From: an uncultured Ruminococcus sp.
Lineage (GTDB): Bacteria > Bacillota > Clostridia > Oscillospirales > Ruminococcaceae
DNA: 27,214 nt
Assembly: GCA_937907215.1 (NCBI GenBank)
Contig: CALESG010000139.1
Location: 1-27,214, forward strand
Reading direction: 5' to 3'
The translations under genes were made by a program, and so were the position numbers. The notes under the pieces are model-generated. The model had not been told where the DNA came from, ran no database searches, and worked only from the letters and a program-made list of their open reading frames with translations. The stretch's first letter is position 1, and every line of letters starts with the position of its first letter. Positions 7,232 through 14,915 of this stretch are shown here, one piece after another.

Positions 7232-8953
7232 ATGGAAAGCAGAAATATGACAGAAAAGGAGTTTGAGGAGTTTCAGAAACTGCTGGCACGTGAACTTGGG
7301 GCTGTAGATTCTGATAGGGACAGAGAAGAAGAAAAGTTAATAACTGAAATGCTTCGCCACGAAGGTGCTGCTCACGAAGCAGCAAGAACAGCTGCAAATG
7401 CGGTTCGTGAATTTGCAGTAAAAAGAGCAGCAGAAGAAAAAGAAACTTTTAATATGAAAAATTCAGGAGATCCAGACGGAGCAGAGCCTTATAGAGAAAT
7501 AACAGAAAAAACAGCGGTGCAAACACCGGACGTTTCATTAAATTCAGATAATATATCATCAGATGATGTTGATATTGAGGAGATGCTTAGACATGACCCT
7601 ATTGTTTCAGAGCCGATTGCTGAAACTGTAGTGTCCCAACCGGCATATCAGCCTGAACATGAAGCTGTTCCTGAAGTGGAGTCTAATCATGTTGAAAAGC
7701 CCTTTAGTCATGAAAAAGAACAAACGGCAGCAACACCTGTTCGTGGAAAATATGAAAAAGTAGTTGAAGAGCCACTTGCTCAGAATATTTTGAAAACACC
7801 GAATGCAAGTGAAATTCTTAAAAAGCATGGCAAATATGAAAAGATAACCGAAGAAGCAGAGGGTTATTTTAATCCTGAAGTGAAGAAAGAATCCGCTTTT
7901 GAACGTCGCCGCAGAGCGAAGAGAAATACTAAGATACTTCGTATTGCGATCGGTTTGTCAGCAGTATTTGTTGTCAGTCTTTCAGCAGGTCTGATAGTAA
8001 ATACTATAAAAGCAAATAAAAATAAACCGAATAATGATCTGCCGGCCTCTGCGGTCAAGACAGATGTAGATGGAAATACTATTGATAATACACCAAGCGG
8101 CAGCAGCAATATTGTAAGCATAACTCCGCTGAAAAATTACACGGCAGTATTGATCGGAAACACTTTGCCATTGCAGATAAGTATGGCTACAACTGGTTCA
8201 GTAAATTCAAGTGATATTTTATGGGAAAGCAGTGATACAGGCATTGCTAAAATAGATGAGGATGGTGTTATCACAGGTGTTTCAGCAGGAAAATGCGATA
8301 TTACAATATCTGCAAAATCTGATCCGTCTATAAATGCACACGTAAGCTGTACTGTACGTAAAGCAGAGAAGATAGGCGGTGTAAATTATATTGATAACAT
8401 AATGATCATCAACAAGAGCTATGGTGCTGATCCTTCCTTTGATCCGGGTGAGCTTAACGAGGAAGTTCAAAGTGCATTTAGTGATTTGTGTGCAGCTGCT
8501 GCAGAAGAAGATTTGAACATATATAATGCGTCAGATTACAGAAGCTATAGTTTGCAGGAAGAAATTTACAATGATTATGTAACACAGTACGGTGAAGAAA
8601 TGGCAGATACATTTTCTGCAAGACCTGGATTTTCTGAACATCAGTCAGCACTTGTAATCGATGTAAATTCTATTGATGATACTTTTAATGATACTCCAGA
8701 ATCAAAATGGCTTGAGAAACATTGTGCAGAATATGGATTTATAATAAGGTATCCTAAGGGTAAGGAAAACATCACAGGATACAAGTATGAATCATGGCAT
8801 ATTCGTTATGTAGGCAAGGATATTGCAAAAGAAATAACAGAGCTGGGAATAACTCTTGATGAGTATCTCGGTGTTGATTCGGTATATTCAGATGATGATG
8901 TCAGTGGAAATGATGCAGGTATAAATGCAGATGATGGATCTTCAGCAGAATAA
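7232..8953 (+). CDS. Membrane-anchored M15/VanY D-Ala-D-Ala carboxypeptidase-like protein with Big_2 domain
   Basis: The 573-residue protein has an acidic cytoplasmic N-terminus (1-230), a basic stop and one transmembrane helix (about 235-257, ILRIAIGLSAVFVVSLSAGL), a bacterial Ig-like Big_2 domain (about 295-376, with WESSDTGIAKIDEDGVITGVSAG), then an M15B VanY domain (about 395-545). The zinc site is complete: SEHQSALVIDV gives H470 and D477, and ESWHIRYVG gives H523 plus catalytic E520. YRSYSLQ is the usual substrate-side motif. It should trim the terminal D-Ala of peptidoglycan stem peptides outside the membrane. A GGAGG site precedes the ATG by 9-10 nt. The roughly 230-residue cytoplasmic tail with short repeated motifs is unusual. 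No vanHAX or two-component genes are nearby, so resistance is unlikely. Confidence 0.87.
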   Translation: MESRNMTEKEFEEFQKLLARELGAVDSDRDREEEKLITEMLRHEGAAHEAARTAANAVREFAVKRAAEEKETFNMKNSGDPDGAEPYREITEKTAVQTPDVSLNSDNISSDDVDIEEMLRHDPIVSEPIAETVVSQPAYQPEHEAVPEVESNHVEKPFSHEKEQTAATPVRGKYEKVVEEPLAQNILKTPNASEILKKHGKYEKITEEAEGYFNPEVKKESAFERRRRAKRNTKILRIAIGLSAVFVVSLSAGLIVNTIKANKNKPNNDLPASAVKTDVDGNTIDNTPSGSSNIVSITPLKNYTAVLIGNTLPLQISMATTGSVNSSDILWESSDTGIAKIDEDGVITGVSAGKCDITISAKSDPSINAHVSCTVRKAEKIGGVNYIDNIMIINKSYGADPSFDPGELNEEVQSAFSDLCAAAAEEDLNIYNASDYRSYSLQEEIYNDYVTQYGEEMADTFSARPGFSEHQSALVIDVNSIDDTFNDTPESKWLEKHCAEYGFIIRYPKGKENITGYKYESWHIRYVGKDIAKEITELGITLDEYLGVDSVYSDDDVSGNDAGINADDGSSAE

Positions 8954-8992
8954 CCACTGAAGAAAGCATAAGTTAAATAATAAAATAAAAAT

Positions 8993-9036
8993 GGCAGCTG
9001 TAAGTTTAAAGTTTAAACATTGCAGCTGCCTTTATT
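8993..9036. terminator. Bidirectional terminator between peptidase and lipoprotein genes
   Basis: GGCAGCTG (8993-9000) pairs with CAGCTGCC (9023-9030), and an inner GTTTAAA/TTTAAAC stem extends it. TTTATTTATA follows on the + strand and ATTTTTATTTTATTA on the - strand, so it can end both convergent genes. Confidence 0.8.
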
Positions 9037-9069
9037 TATAATATCACTGGTGACTTTTTAATTGTACTT

Positions 9070-9261
9070 TTATATAATGCAGTCGTGTTCACCGCTTGTT
9101 GTTTCTGCTTGAACTTTTGTATTTGTTTGCTCTGAATGGGGTTGTGCGATCTGCGAATTGTTAACGTCATTTGATGTTTCTTGCGAGCATCCTGTTGTAA
9201 ACATTGAAACTGCCAGCATCATTCCAATAGCCCATGCTGCACGCTGTAATTGGTGTTTCAT
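9070..9261 (-). CDS. Very small predicted lipoprotein
   Basis: The 63-residue protein has a basic start (MKHQLQRAAW), a hydrophobic core (AIGMMLAVSMF) and a lipobox TTGC followed by SQ, so Cys25 would be lipidated by Lgt and the signal cleaved there. The mature 39-residue part is polar (rich in Asn, Gln, Ser, Thr, Glu) with no domain and ends GEHDCII. AAAGGA lies about 9 nt before the ATG, a promoter with a perfect TTGACA lies upstream, and a terminator follows, all of which support a real gene. Function is unknown; a disordered surface peptide or a remnant of a longer lipoprotein are both possible. Confidence 0.65.
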   Translation of the reverse strand: MKHQLQRAAWAIGMMLAVSMFTTGCSQETSNDVNNSQIAQPHSEQTNTKVQAETTSGEHDCII

Positions 9262-9319
9262 AGTGAAAAGTCCTTTCTTTGTATTTTTCTAGTTTTCTTT
9301 GTGGTTATATTTTCTCATA

Positions 9320-9347
9320 TTTGTATGATAAACGTGTGAGATGTCAA
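9320..9347 (-). promoter_or_regulatory. Candidate promoter for the small lipoprotein
   Basis: On the minus strand, perfect TTGACA (9347-9342), a 16-bp spacer and TACAAA (9325-9320). The -10 matches only four of six bases. Confidence 0.45.
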
Positions 9348-9401
9348 GGTTGTTTTATTGAAATAGATATATATACTATATGAAAACATCTTGTGAATTC
9401 C

Positions 9402-9430
9402 TTGCAATTTTTTTCCATGTATGATATAAT
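9402..9430 (+). promoter_or_regulatory. Strong extended -10 promoter for the ABC-F gene
   Basis: TTGCAA (9402-9407), a 17-bp spacer and perfect TATAAT (9425-9430), with an extended TG at 9422-9423. The leader to the ATG at 9480 is only about 43 nt, too short for the leader-peptide attenuators found ahead of some antibiotic-resistance ABC-F genes. Confidence 0.8.
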
Positions 9431-9479
9431 ACTAGAGAATGTTTAAAATAATCTTAAGTATAAACAGAAAGGAAATGTT

Positions 9480-11081
9480 ATGATTACAGTTTCAAACGTT
9501 AGTTTGCAGTTTGGCAGTGATACATTGTTTAAAAATGTTGATTTGCAGTTCAACCCCGGAAATTGCTACGGAATTATCGGTGCCAACGGAGCCGGCAAAT
9601 CTACTTTTTTAAAAATTCTTTGCGGTGAACTGAAACCTACTACAGGTGAAGTTTCTATTCCAAAGAATCTGCGTATGAGTGTTCTTAAGCAGGATCACTT
9701 TGCATATGATGCTTACACTGTTCTTGATACCGTTATTATGGGAAATCAACGTCTTTATGACATTATGCAGGAAAAAGACGCACTCTATGCAAAGGAAGAT
9801 TTCTCTGAAGAAGACGGTGTTAAGGCATCTGAGCTTGAAGCAGAATTTGCTGAAATGGATGGCTGGGAAGCAGAAGCAAATGTTTCTAAGCTGATACAGG
9901 GTCTGGGACTTTCAGAGGATTTGCTGTATAGTCAGATGTCAGAACTTTCTGGTAATGAAAAGGTGAAGATCCTTCTTGCACAGGCACTTTTTGGAAATCC
10001 TGATATTATTCTAATGGACGAGCCAACTAACCATCTGGATATTGATGCGATTGCTTGGCTTGAGGATTTCCTGTCGGAATATTTCGGTACAGTCATAGTT
10101 GTATCTCATGACAGACATTTCCTTAATAATGTCTGCACACATACGGTTGATATTGATTATACAAAGATAAAGATGTATGTGGGCAATTATGAATTTTGGT
10201 ATGAGTCAAGCCAGATGATGCAAAGGCTTATAAAACAACAGAATAAGAGAACCGAAGAGAAGATAAAGGAATTGAAATCATTTATTGAAAGGTTTTCGGC
10301 GAATAAATCAAAGTCAAGGCAGGCTACTTCAAGAAGAAAGCTGCTTGATAATCTCACTGTTGAAGAAATGCCGGCATCAAGCAGACGTTATCCGTTTATA
10401 GGCTTTGATATGGATAGAGAACTTGGCAAGGATGTTTTGCAGGTAACAGATCTTTGCAAGACTGTTGATGGTGTAAAGGTTCTTGACAATGTAAGTTTTA
10501 CACTCGGCAGAAATGATAAGGTTGCATTTGTAGGTGAAAGCGAACAGGCAATAACAATGCTTTTCAAGATTCTTATGGATGAAGAACAGCCTGATTCGGG
10601 AAGTGTGAAATGGGGAGTATCTACGTCAAGATCTTATTTTCCTGTAGACAATTCCGACTTTTTCAATGACTGCGACTTATCTATAATTGACTGGATAAGG
10701 CAATATTCTGAAAATGATATTACCGATACATTCCTGCGTGGATTTTTGGGAAGAATGCTCTTCTCCGGTGATGATGTTTATAAGCCTGTAAAAGTTTTAT
10801 CCGGTGGTGAGAAGGTTCGCTGTATGTTTTCACGAATGATGCTGTTTCATTCAAATGTACTTCTTCTGGATAGACCAACAAATCATCTCGACTTGGAAAG
10901 TATCACTGCTGTAAACAATGGACTTATGAGCTTCAAAGGTGTTGTACTATTATCATCACATGACCATGAGATACTTCAGACAGTGGCAGATCGTATTATT
11001 GAGATAACACCTGATGGCTGCATTGACAGACAAGGAACGTATGAAGAATTTATTCAATGGAAAAAAGAACAGGGAAAGTAA
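9480..11081 (+). CDS. ABC-F family ATPase (YkpA/YbiT-like) with degenerate second ATP site
   Basis: The 533-residue soluble protein has two ABC domains and no membrane helices, the ABC-F layout. These proteins act on ribosomes near the E-site. Domain 1 is intact: Walker A GANGAGKST (34-42), signature LSGNE (156-160), Walker B LMDEPTNHLD with catalytic E181, switch H210. The charged interdomain linker (about 245-295) is the part that reaches toward tRNA. Domain 2 keeps signature LSGGE (440-444) and switch H494. However, its Walker A reads GESEQAITM (352-360), lacking the Gly-Lys-Thr core, and its Walker B reads LLDRPTNHLD, with Arg465 in place of the catalytic Glu. The order and sequence fit the YkpA/YbiT branch; a resistance role is not implied. 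Spacing of 42 nt to putP suggests possible co-transcription. Confidence 0.9.
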   Translation: MITVSNVSLQFGSDTLFKNVDLQFNPGNCYGIIGANGAGKSTFLKILCGELKPTTGEVSIPKNLRMSVLKQDHFAYDAYTVLDTVIMGNQRLYDIMQEKDALYAKEDFSEEDGVKASELEAEFAEMDGWEAEANVSKLIQGLGLSEDLLYSQMSELSGNEKVKILLAQALFGNPDIILMDEPTNHLDIDAIAWLEDFLSEYFGTVIVVSHDRHFLNNVCTHTVDIDYTKIKMYVGNYEFWYESSQMMQRLIKQQNKRTEEKIKELKSFIERFSANKSKSRQATSRRKLLDNLTVEEMPASSRRYPFIGFDMDRELGKDVLQVTDLCKTVDGVKVLDNVSFTLGRNDKVAFVGESEQAITMLFKILMDEEQPDSGSVKWGVSTSRSYFPVDNSDFFNDCDLSIIDWIRQYSENDITDTFLRGFLGRMLFSGDDVYKPVKVLSGGEKVRCMFSRMMLFHSNVLLLDRPTNHLDLESITAVNNGLMSFKGVVLLSSHDHEILQTVADRIIEITPDGCIDRQGTYEEFIQWKKEQGK

Positions 11082-11123
11082 TTCCTGTTTATAATAGGAA
11101 ATAAATAATAAGGAGTAAAAGAA

Positions 11124-12686
11124 ATGAACAGTAATGATATTATTATGATGATTACCATTGCACTTTATTTGATTTTAATGGTTGTAATTGGAATACTATT
11201 TTCAAAGAAAAATAACAGTGTAGGAGATTTTTATCTTGGTGGCAGAAAGCTCGGTCCAATTGTTACAGCCATGAGTGCGGAAGCCTCTGACATGAGCAGC
11301 TGGCTGCTAATGGGTTTGCCTGGTGTTGCACTTCTCTGCGGAACAGCAGAAGCCAGCTGGACAGCTATCGGGTTGGCAATAGGTACATATTTAAACTGGC
11401 TTATAGTTGCCAAGCGTCTGCGTACATACACTAAAAAATGTGAAGCGATTACAATTCCGGACTTTTTCCAAAATCGTTTCCGTGATAAAAGCCATTCTCT
11501 TATGGGAATAGCAGCTATTATTATTCTGATATTCTTTGTTCCATATACAGCGTCAGGATTTGCAGCGTGCGGTAAGCTTTTTAATTCCCTTTTTGATGTT
11601 GATTATCATGTTGCAATGATAATCAGTGCGATAATAATCATTTTGTATACAAGTATAGGTGGATTTCTTGCAGCAAGTACAACAGACCTTATTCAAAGTA
11701 TAGTAATGACTATTGCACTTATTGTAATTGTACTGTTTGGAGTAAATGTTGCCGGCGGATTTGACGCAGTTATTGAAAATGCAAAGGAACTTCCGGGTTA
11801 CCTTTCACTTACAATGTCACATAATATTTCCGAAAACACATCCAGTCCATACTCATTCCTTACTATTATATCCACACTTGCCTGGGGATTGGGTTATTTT
11901 GGTATGCCTCATATTCTTTTGCGTTTTATGGCGATCGAGGACAGCCGTAAGATAAAAACATCACGCCGTATTGCTTCTATATGGGTAGTTATTTCCATGG
12001 CAGTAGCAGTATTCATCGGTCTTGTAGGCAATGCCCTTATGGCAAGCGGTACTGTTGACGCAATGGAAACAAGCGATCAGTCAGAGCGTATTGTAATTAG
12101 AATGGCAAATCTTTTAAGCGAACATGGAGTTATTGCTGCAATCTTTGCCGGACTTGTACTTGCAGGCATTTTGGCTTGTACAATGTCTACAGCAGACTCT
12201 CAGCTGCTTACAGCGTCATCAAGTATGTCCGAGAATTTGCTTAAGGGCGTATTCAAGATGAAGATTTCCGACCGTGTTTCTATGATAGTTGCACGTATAG
12301 TACTTATTGTAATTGCTGTTTTGGCAGTTATGCTTGCATGGGATCAGAACAGCTCTGTATTTGCTATTGTATCTTTTGCATGGGCTGGCTTTGGTGCAAC
12401 ATTTGGACCTGTAGTTTTGGCGGCACTCTTCTGGAAGCGTTCAAACAGATGGGGTGCATTGGCAGGCATGGTATCAGGTGGTGTTATGGTATTTGTGTGG
12501 AAATATCTCATTGCACCGAACTGCACTGACTGGGGACTTGGATTCTTGAATGTATATGAGCTTTTGCCGGCATTTATAGTTGCAGTTATTGCAATTGTTG
12601 TTGTATCTTTAATAACAAGTAAGCCGGATGCAGAGATTACAGAGGAATTTGACGAAGTAAATAAGCTTTGCAAGGCTAAGGCATAA
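11124..12686 (+). CDS. putP: Sodium/proline symporter (SSS family)
   Basis: The 520-residue protein has about 13 hydrophobic helices, as expected for the solute:sodium symporter family. The PutP signature is clear: DFYLGGRKLGPIVTAMSAEASDMSSWLLMGLPG, here quoted only in part as FYLGGRKLGP (36-45) and ASDMSSWLLMGLPG (54-67), with D56 matching the Na+-linked Asp55 of E. coli PutP. In the later helix, ILACTMSTADSQLLTASSS holds the Ser/Thr pair of the Na2 site. It should import L-proline with Na+ as nutrient or osmoprotectant. AAGGAG precedes the ATG. No putA or regulator is adjacent, so an osmoprotective or Stickland-type role cannot be told apart. A related substrate is possible, though the motif match to PutP is close. 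Confidence 0.9.
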   Translation: MNSNDIIMMITIALYLILMVVIGILFSKKNNSVGDFYLGGRKLGPIVTAMSAEASDMSSWLLMGLPGVALLCGTAEASWTAIGLAIGTYLNWLIVAKRLRTYTKKCEAITIPDFFQNRFRDKSHSLMGIAAIIILIFFVPYTASGFAACGKLFNSLFDVDYHVAMIISAIIIILYTSIGGFLAASTTDLIQSIVMTIALIVIVLFGVNVAGGFDAVIENAKELPGYLSLTMSHNISENTSSPYSFLTIISTLAWGLGYFGMPHILLRFMAIEDSRKIKTSRRIASIWVVISMAVAVFIGLVGNALMASGTVDAMETSDQSERIVIRMANLLSEHGVIAAIFAGLVLAGILACTMSTADSQLLTASSSMSENLLKGVFKMKISDRVSMIVARIVLIVIAVLAVMLAWDQNSSVFAIVSFAWAGFGATFGPVVLAALFWKRSNRWGALAGMVSGGVMVFVWKYLIAPNCTDWGLGFLNVYELLPAFIVAVIAIVVVSLITSKPDAEITEEFDEVNKLCKAKA

Positions 12687-12700
12687 ATATATAAATATAT

Positions 12701-12737
12701 AAGGTCTGCTGCGTTTGTTGTTGCGGCAGACCTTTTT
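12701..12737 (+). terminator. Intrinsic terminator after putP
   Basis: AAGGTCTGC (12701-12709) pairs with GCAGACCTT (12726-12734), followed by TTTTTGATTTATT. It lies 14 nt after the putP stop. Confidence 0.85.
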
Positions 12738-12744
12738 GATTTAT

Positions 12745-12887
12745 TAGGGTGTGTTGACACTACCGCTCAACACCCGTCTTACAGACATCTTTTACGTCTT
12801 TCTGACAGTATGCCTGCGGATTTTTGCCTTGAAACACAAAAAATATCTCTGCAATCCGAGCATTTCGGATAGTGTCAACACACCCTA
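12745..12887. mobile_element. MITE-like element with 18-bp perfect terminal inverted repeats
   Basis: TAGGGTGTGTTGACACTA (12745-12762) is repeated in perfect inverse at 12870-12887, bounding a 143-bp unit with no coding capacity. The outermost TA on both sides could be the target duplication of an IS630/Tc1-mariner type transposase, leaving 16-bp terminal repeats starting GGGTG. Inside, TCAACACCC (12767-12775) can pair with the left repeat, and ATCCGA-N5-TCGGAT (12854-12870) forms a perfect hairpin next to the right repeat. The element sits between two terminators, where it harms no gene. No transposase is present in the window, so it would be moved in trans. A non-mobile structured RNA or a large hairpin is the alternative. 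Confidence 0.7.
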
Positions 12888-12912
12888 GCTGTTGAAAATA
12901 TTTTATTAAAAA

Positions 12913-12960
12913 ATCGGGACTGATGCATTTTGATACTGTATCAGTCCCGATATTATTTTA
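12913..12960. terminator. Terminator for the minus-strand UDPGP unit
   Basis: ATCGGGACTGAT (12913-12924) pairs perfectly with ATCAGTCCCGAT (12940-12951). On the minus strand a TTTTTTAATAAAAT run follows, just after the stop of the gene ending at 12965. The + side is T-rich as well. Confidence 0.8.
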
Positions 12961-12964
12961 TTTT

Positions 12965-13309
12965 TTATCCGTCAATATCAAGTTGATAGAACTCATCCAA
13001 TATCCCCGTGAAATGAAATTCTATTATTAGTGAATCATCAAAGCTGTTGTCAGGATAGGTGATAATATTTCTGTCAAGACTTATAATCGGAAAACCAAGA
13101 GACTTTATGATATTGTCTTTGGAAATATTTTCAAAGTATTCGTCTATGCCGTCATTGATCATAAATGCCGCAATATCATTAAGCTTTTGATTGTAGCATT
13201 TTGCAATAGCGGCAGATCTGTTTTCTTTTTCTAAATCTATTTCATCGCATACAAAGGTTATTCCGTTTATCTTTGCCTGATATTCTCCAAGGTCATTTTT
13301 TTCAAACAT
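12965..13309 (-). CDS. Small acidic protein of unknown function
   Basis: I do not recognise this 114-residue protein. It is acidic, soluble-looking, with no signal or membrane segment. A helix-rich centre (ENRSAAIAKCYNQKLNDIAAFM) is followed by strands (SLGFPIISLDRNIITYPDN, SLIIEFHFTGIL) and an acidic end YQLDIDG. That mix resembles small DUF2004- or Imm-like single-domain proteins, but I cannot name a family. It starts 27 nt after the UDPGP-family gene, shares its strand and is followed by the terminator, so both are likely one transcript. GGAG lies 10 nt before the ATG. Confidence 0.6.
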   Translation of the reverse strand: MFEKNDLGEYQAKINGITFVCDEIDLEKENRSAAIAKCYNQKLNDIAAFMINDGIDEYFENISKDNIIKSLGFPIISLDRNIITYPDNSFDDSLIIEFHFTGILDEFYQLDIDG

Positions 13310-13336
13310 ATATTATATTCTCCATGTTTAAAGCTA

Positions 13337-14560
13337 TTAAAGCTCTACGCCGTTTTTCTTTAAAAGTTCACGTGCGGTATCTACAGAATCAACACCGTCC
13401 TTATTTTTTACGGGTGCAAATTCTTTTTCACGAACGACTTCGTATGCAAGACATGAATCCTGCATATGGATCATATCAAGCACCAGTGTTTCAAATTTAT
13501 ATGCATTGGGTGAATCTGGTTTTACCTGTTTACCGTTTTGATCTATATATGCCACCGCTTTGTGAGCCATGTGAAGAGGAAGTTTTTTGTCAAGTGTTTT
13601 CATAAGGCAGTCTGTTTTGAATAAATAGTTGAGTATAACGCCGTAATTGTATGAAAGCTTTCCATCCGGTTCACGCTGAGAAACCATTTCCTTTGTCATT
13701 TCATAATATTCAACTATAGATGGCTTTCCGTCTTCTGTACAAAGTACGCCTACTCTTTCATTAGGATCAGCCTTTGAAACGACCTTTCCGCCGGATGTAC
13801 AGCCGGAATCTATTGTAGCACCAAGAAAAACAGGGTCTGCCATTTTCTGGAGTACATTATCTACAGCAAATACATTAAGCCACTCTATACCTTCGTTTTG
13901 TATAAATGGCAGAAGTCCTGCACGGTCCATTGATGAGAACCAACCGCCGTTTCCGTTTGGTGACATTGCAATAGTATCAGGTGCTTTCATTAGAATCTTA
14001 TTTTCAGAATCAATAACAGGTGCCATTTCCTGAATAAAGAAATGTACATATTCTTCGTTATATCCAAAGAATTTATTTTCCTTCAAGAATTCACGTGTTT
14101 CAATATCGTTCGATTCACTGGTCATTATAAAAAGGTGTACAAATGCCCCAGCTTCATCAGTAACTTCCATAAGATTATTGAAGAGGCATTCATAAATATA
14201 AAGTGTACGATTTATTCCCATATTGAACATACCCTTAGGATGTTCAAATCCAAGTCTTGAACCTTGTCCGCCTGCAAGCAAAATACATGCTGTTTTGCCA
14301 TTACGTATAGTATCAAGACCTCTTTTACGGAACTTATCTTCATTTTCTGCTATTTTATCAAGAGTAAGTGCACCAAGCGGCTCGAACTTTCCTCTTTTAG
14401 AATATTTATCATCATTTATTCTTTCAAGTATTGATAGATCAAGAAGATCTATTTGTGAAAGAAGATATTTTTTTGAACTTTCAGATAATGAATCATAAAA
14501 GTTGAGAATATGCAGCTGATCATATTGTTTAAGCTTAGAAACAGCATCACTTTTTTTCAT
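13337..14560 (-). CDS. UDPGP-family UTP:sugar-1-phosphate uridylyltransferase (UAP1-like)
   Basis: The 407-residue protein carries the UDP-sugar pyrophosphorylase signature LLAGGQGSRLGFEHPKG (94-110), where the glycine-rich loop binds UTP and K109 contacts phosphate. PNGNGG (201-206) is the base or sugar loop, and FAVDNVL (231-237) has the metal-linked Asp. The end EFAPVKNKDGVDSVDTAR is typical of the eukaryote-like UDP-N-acetylglucosamine pyrophosphorylase branch rather than bacterial GalU or GlmU. It should make UDP-GlcNAc, UDP-GalNAc or UDP-glucose from UTP and the sugar phosphate in the cytosol. The exact sugar cannot be read from sequence. AAGGGATC precedes the ATG. Possible -10 boxes lie upstream at about 14605 and 14652 (minus strand) but have no good -35. 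Confidence 0.87.
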   Translation of the reverse strand: MKKSDAVSKLKQYDQLHILNFYDSLSESSKKYLLSQIDLLDLSILERINDDKYSKRGKFEPLGALTLDKIAENEDKFRKRGLDTIRNGKTACILLAGGQGSRLGFEHPKGMFNMGINRTLYIYECLFNNLMEVTDEAGAFVHLFIMTSESNDIETREFLKENKFFGYNEEYVHFFIQEMAPVIDSENKILMKAPDTIAMSPNGNGGWFSSMDRAGLLPFIQNEGIEWLNVFAVDNVLQKMADPVFLGATIDSGCTSGGKVVSKADPNERVGVLCTEDGKPSIVEYYEMTKEMVSQREPDGKLSYNYGVILNYLFKTDCLMKTLDKKLPLHMAHKAVAYIDQNGKQVKPDSPNAYKFETLVLDMIHMQDSCLAYEVVREKEFAPVKNKDGVDSVDTARELLKKNGVEL

Positions 14561-14880
14561 TTAAAACGATCCCTTCTTAATGTTTTTTAAATCATAAAAT
14601 AATTATATGATAATTTAATAAATACAATATTAAAGAATATTTCCAACTATTATATAATAACTGTAGAATTTAAATAAATCTTACAGGGTTTACATATAAT
14701 CACATATAGTATAACATAGATATTATATAAATGCAATAGAAAATAGAAATAATAAATTAAAGTAAAAATATTTTTTAATATATTTATATATAAATGTATA
14801 TATAAATAGTGTATAATGAATATGTTTAAGACAAATGTTTTAGTTAATAAAAAGTTTACATAATAAAAGGCATAAAGGTA
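14561..14880. other. AT-rich gap between divergent units
   Basis: No gene is supported here. The 320 bases are strongly AT-rich with several TATAAT-like words on both strands. The part nearest 14880 could act as an UP element for the ribosomal promoter, and the left end should hold the promoter of the UDPGP gene. Confidence 0.5.
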
Positions 14881-14909
14881 TTGCCAAGGCAGGAAAAGTA
14901 TGCTATAAT
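14881..14909 (+). promoter_or_regulatory. Promoter of the S10-spc ribosomal operon
   Basis: TTGCCA (14881-14886), a 17-bp spacer and perfect TATAAT (14904-14909), with an extended -10 TG at 14901-14902. AT-rich DNA precedes it. Transcription should start near 14916. Confidence 0.88.
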
Positions 14910-14915
14910 GTATGA

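Noticed and set aside
7232..8953. Vancomycin-resistance determinant
   Set aside because: Only a VanY-like domain is present; no vanH, ligase, vanX or vanRS genes are nearby, and such peptidases are common housekeeping enzymes.
9480..11081. Antibiotic-resistance ABC-F
   Set aside because: Sequence pattern fits the YkpA/YbiT branch, and the short leader lacks an attenuator peptide.
12344..12760. 138-codon minus strand frame over the end of putP
   Set aside because: Antisense to a clear transporter gene, includes the putP terminator, no SD or promoter.
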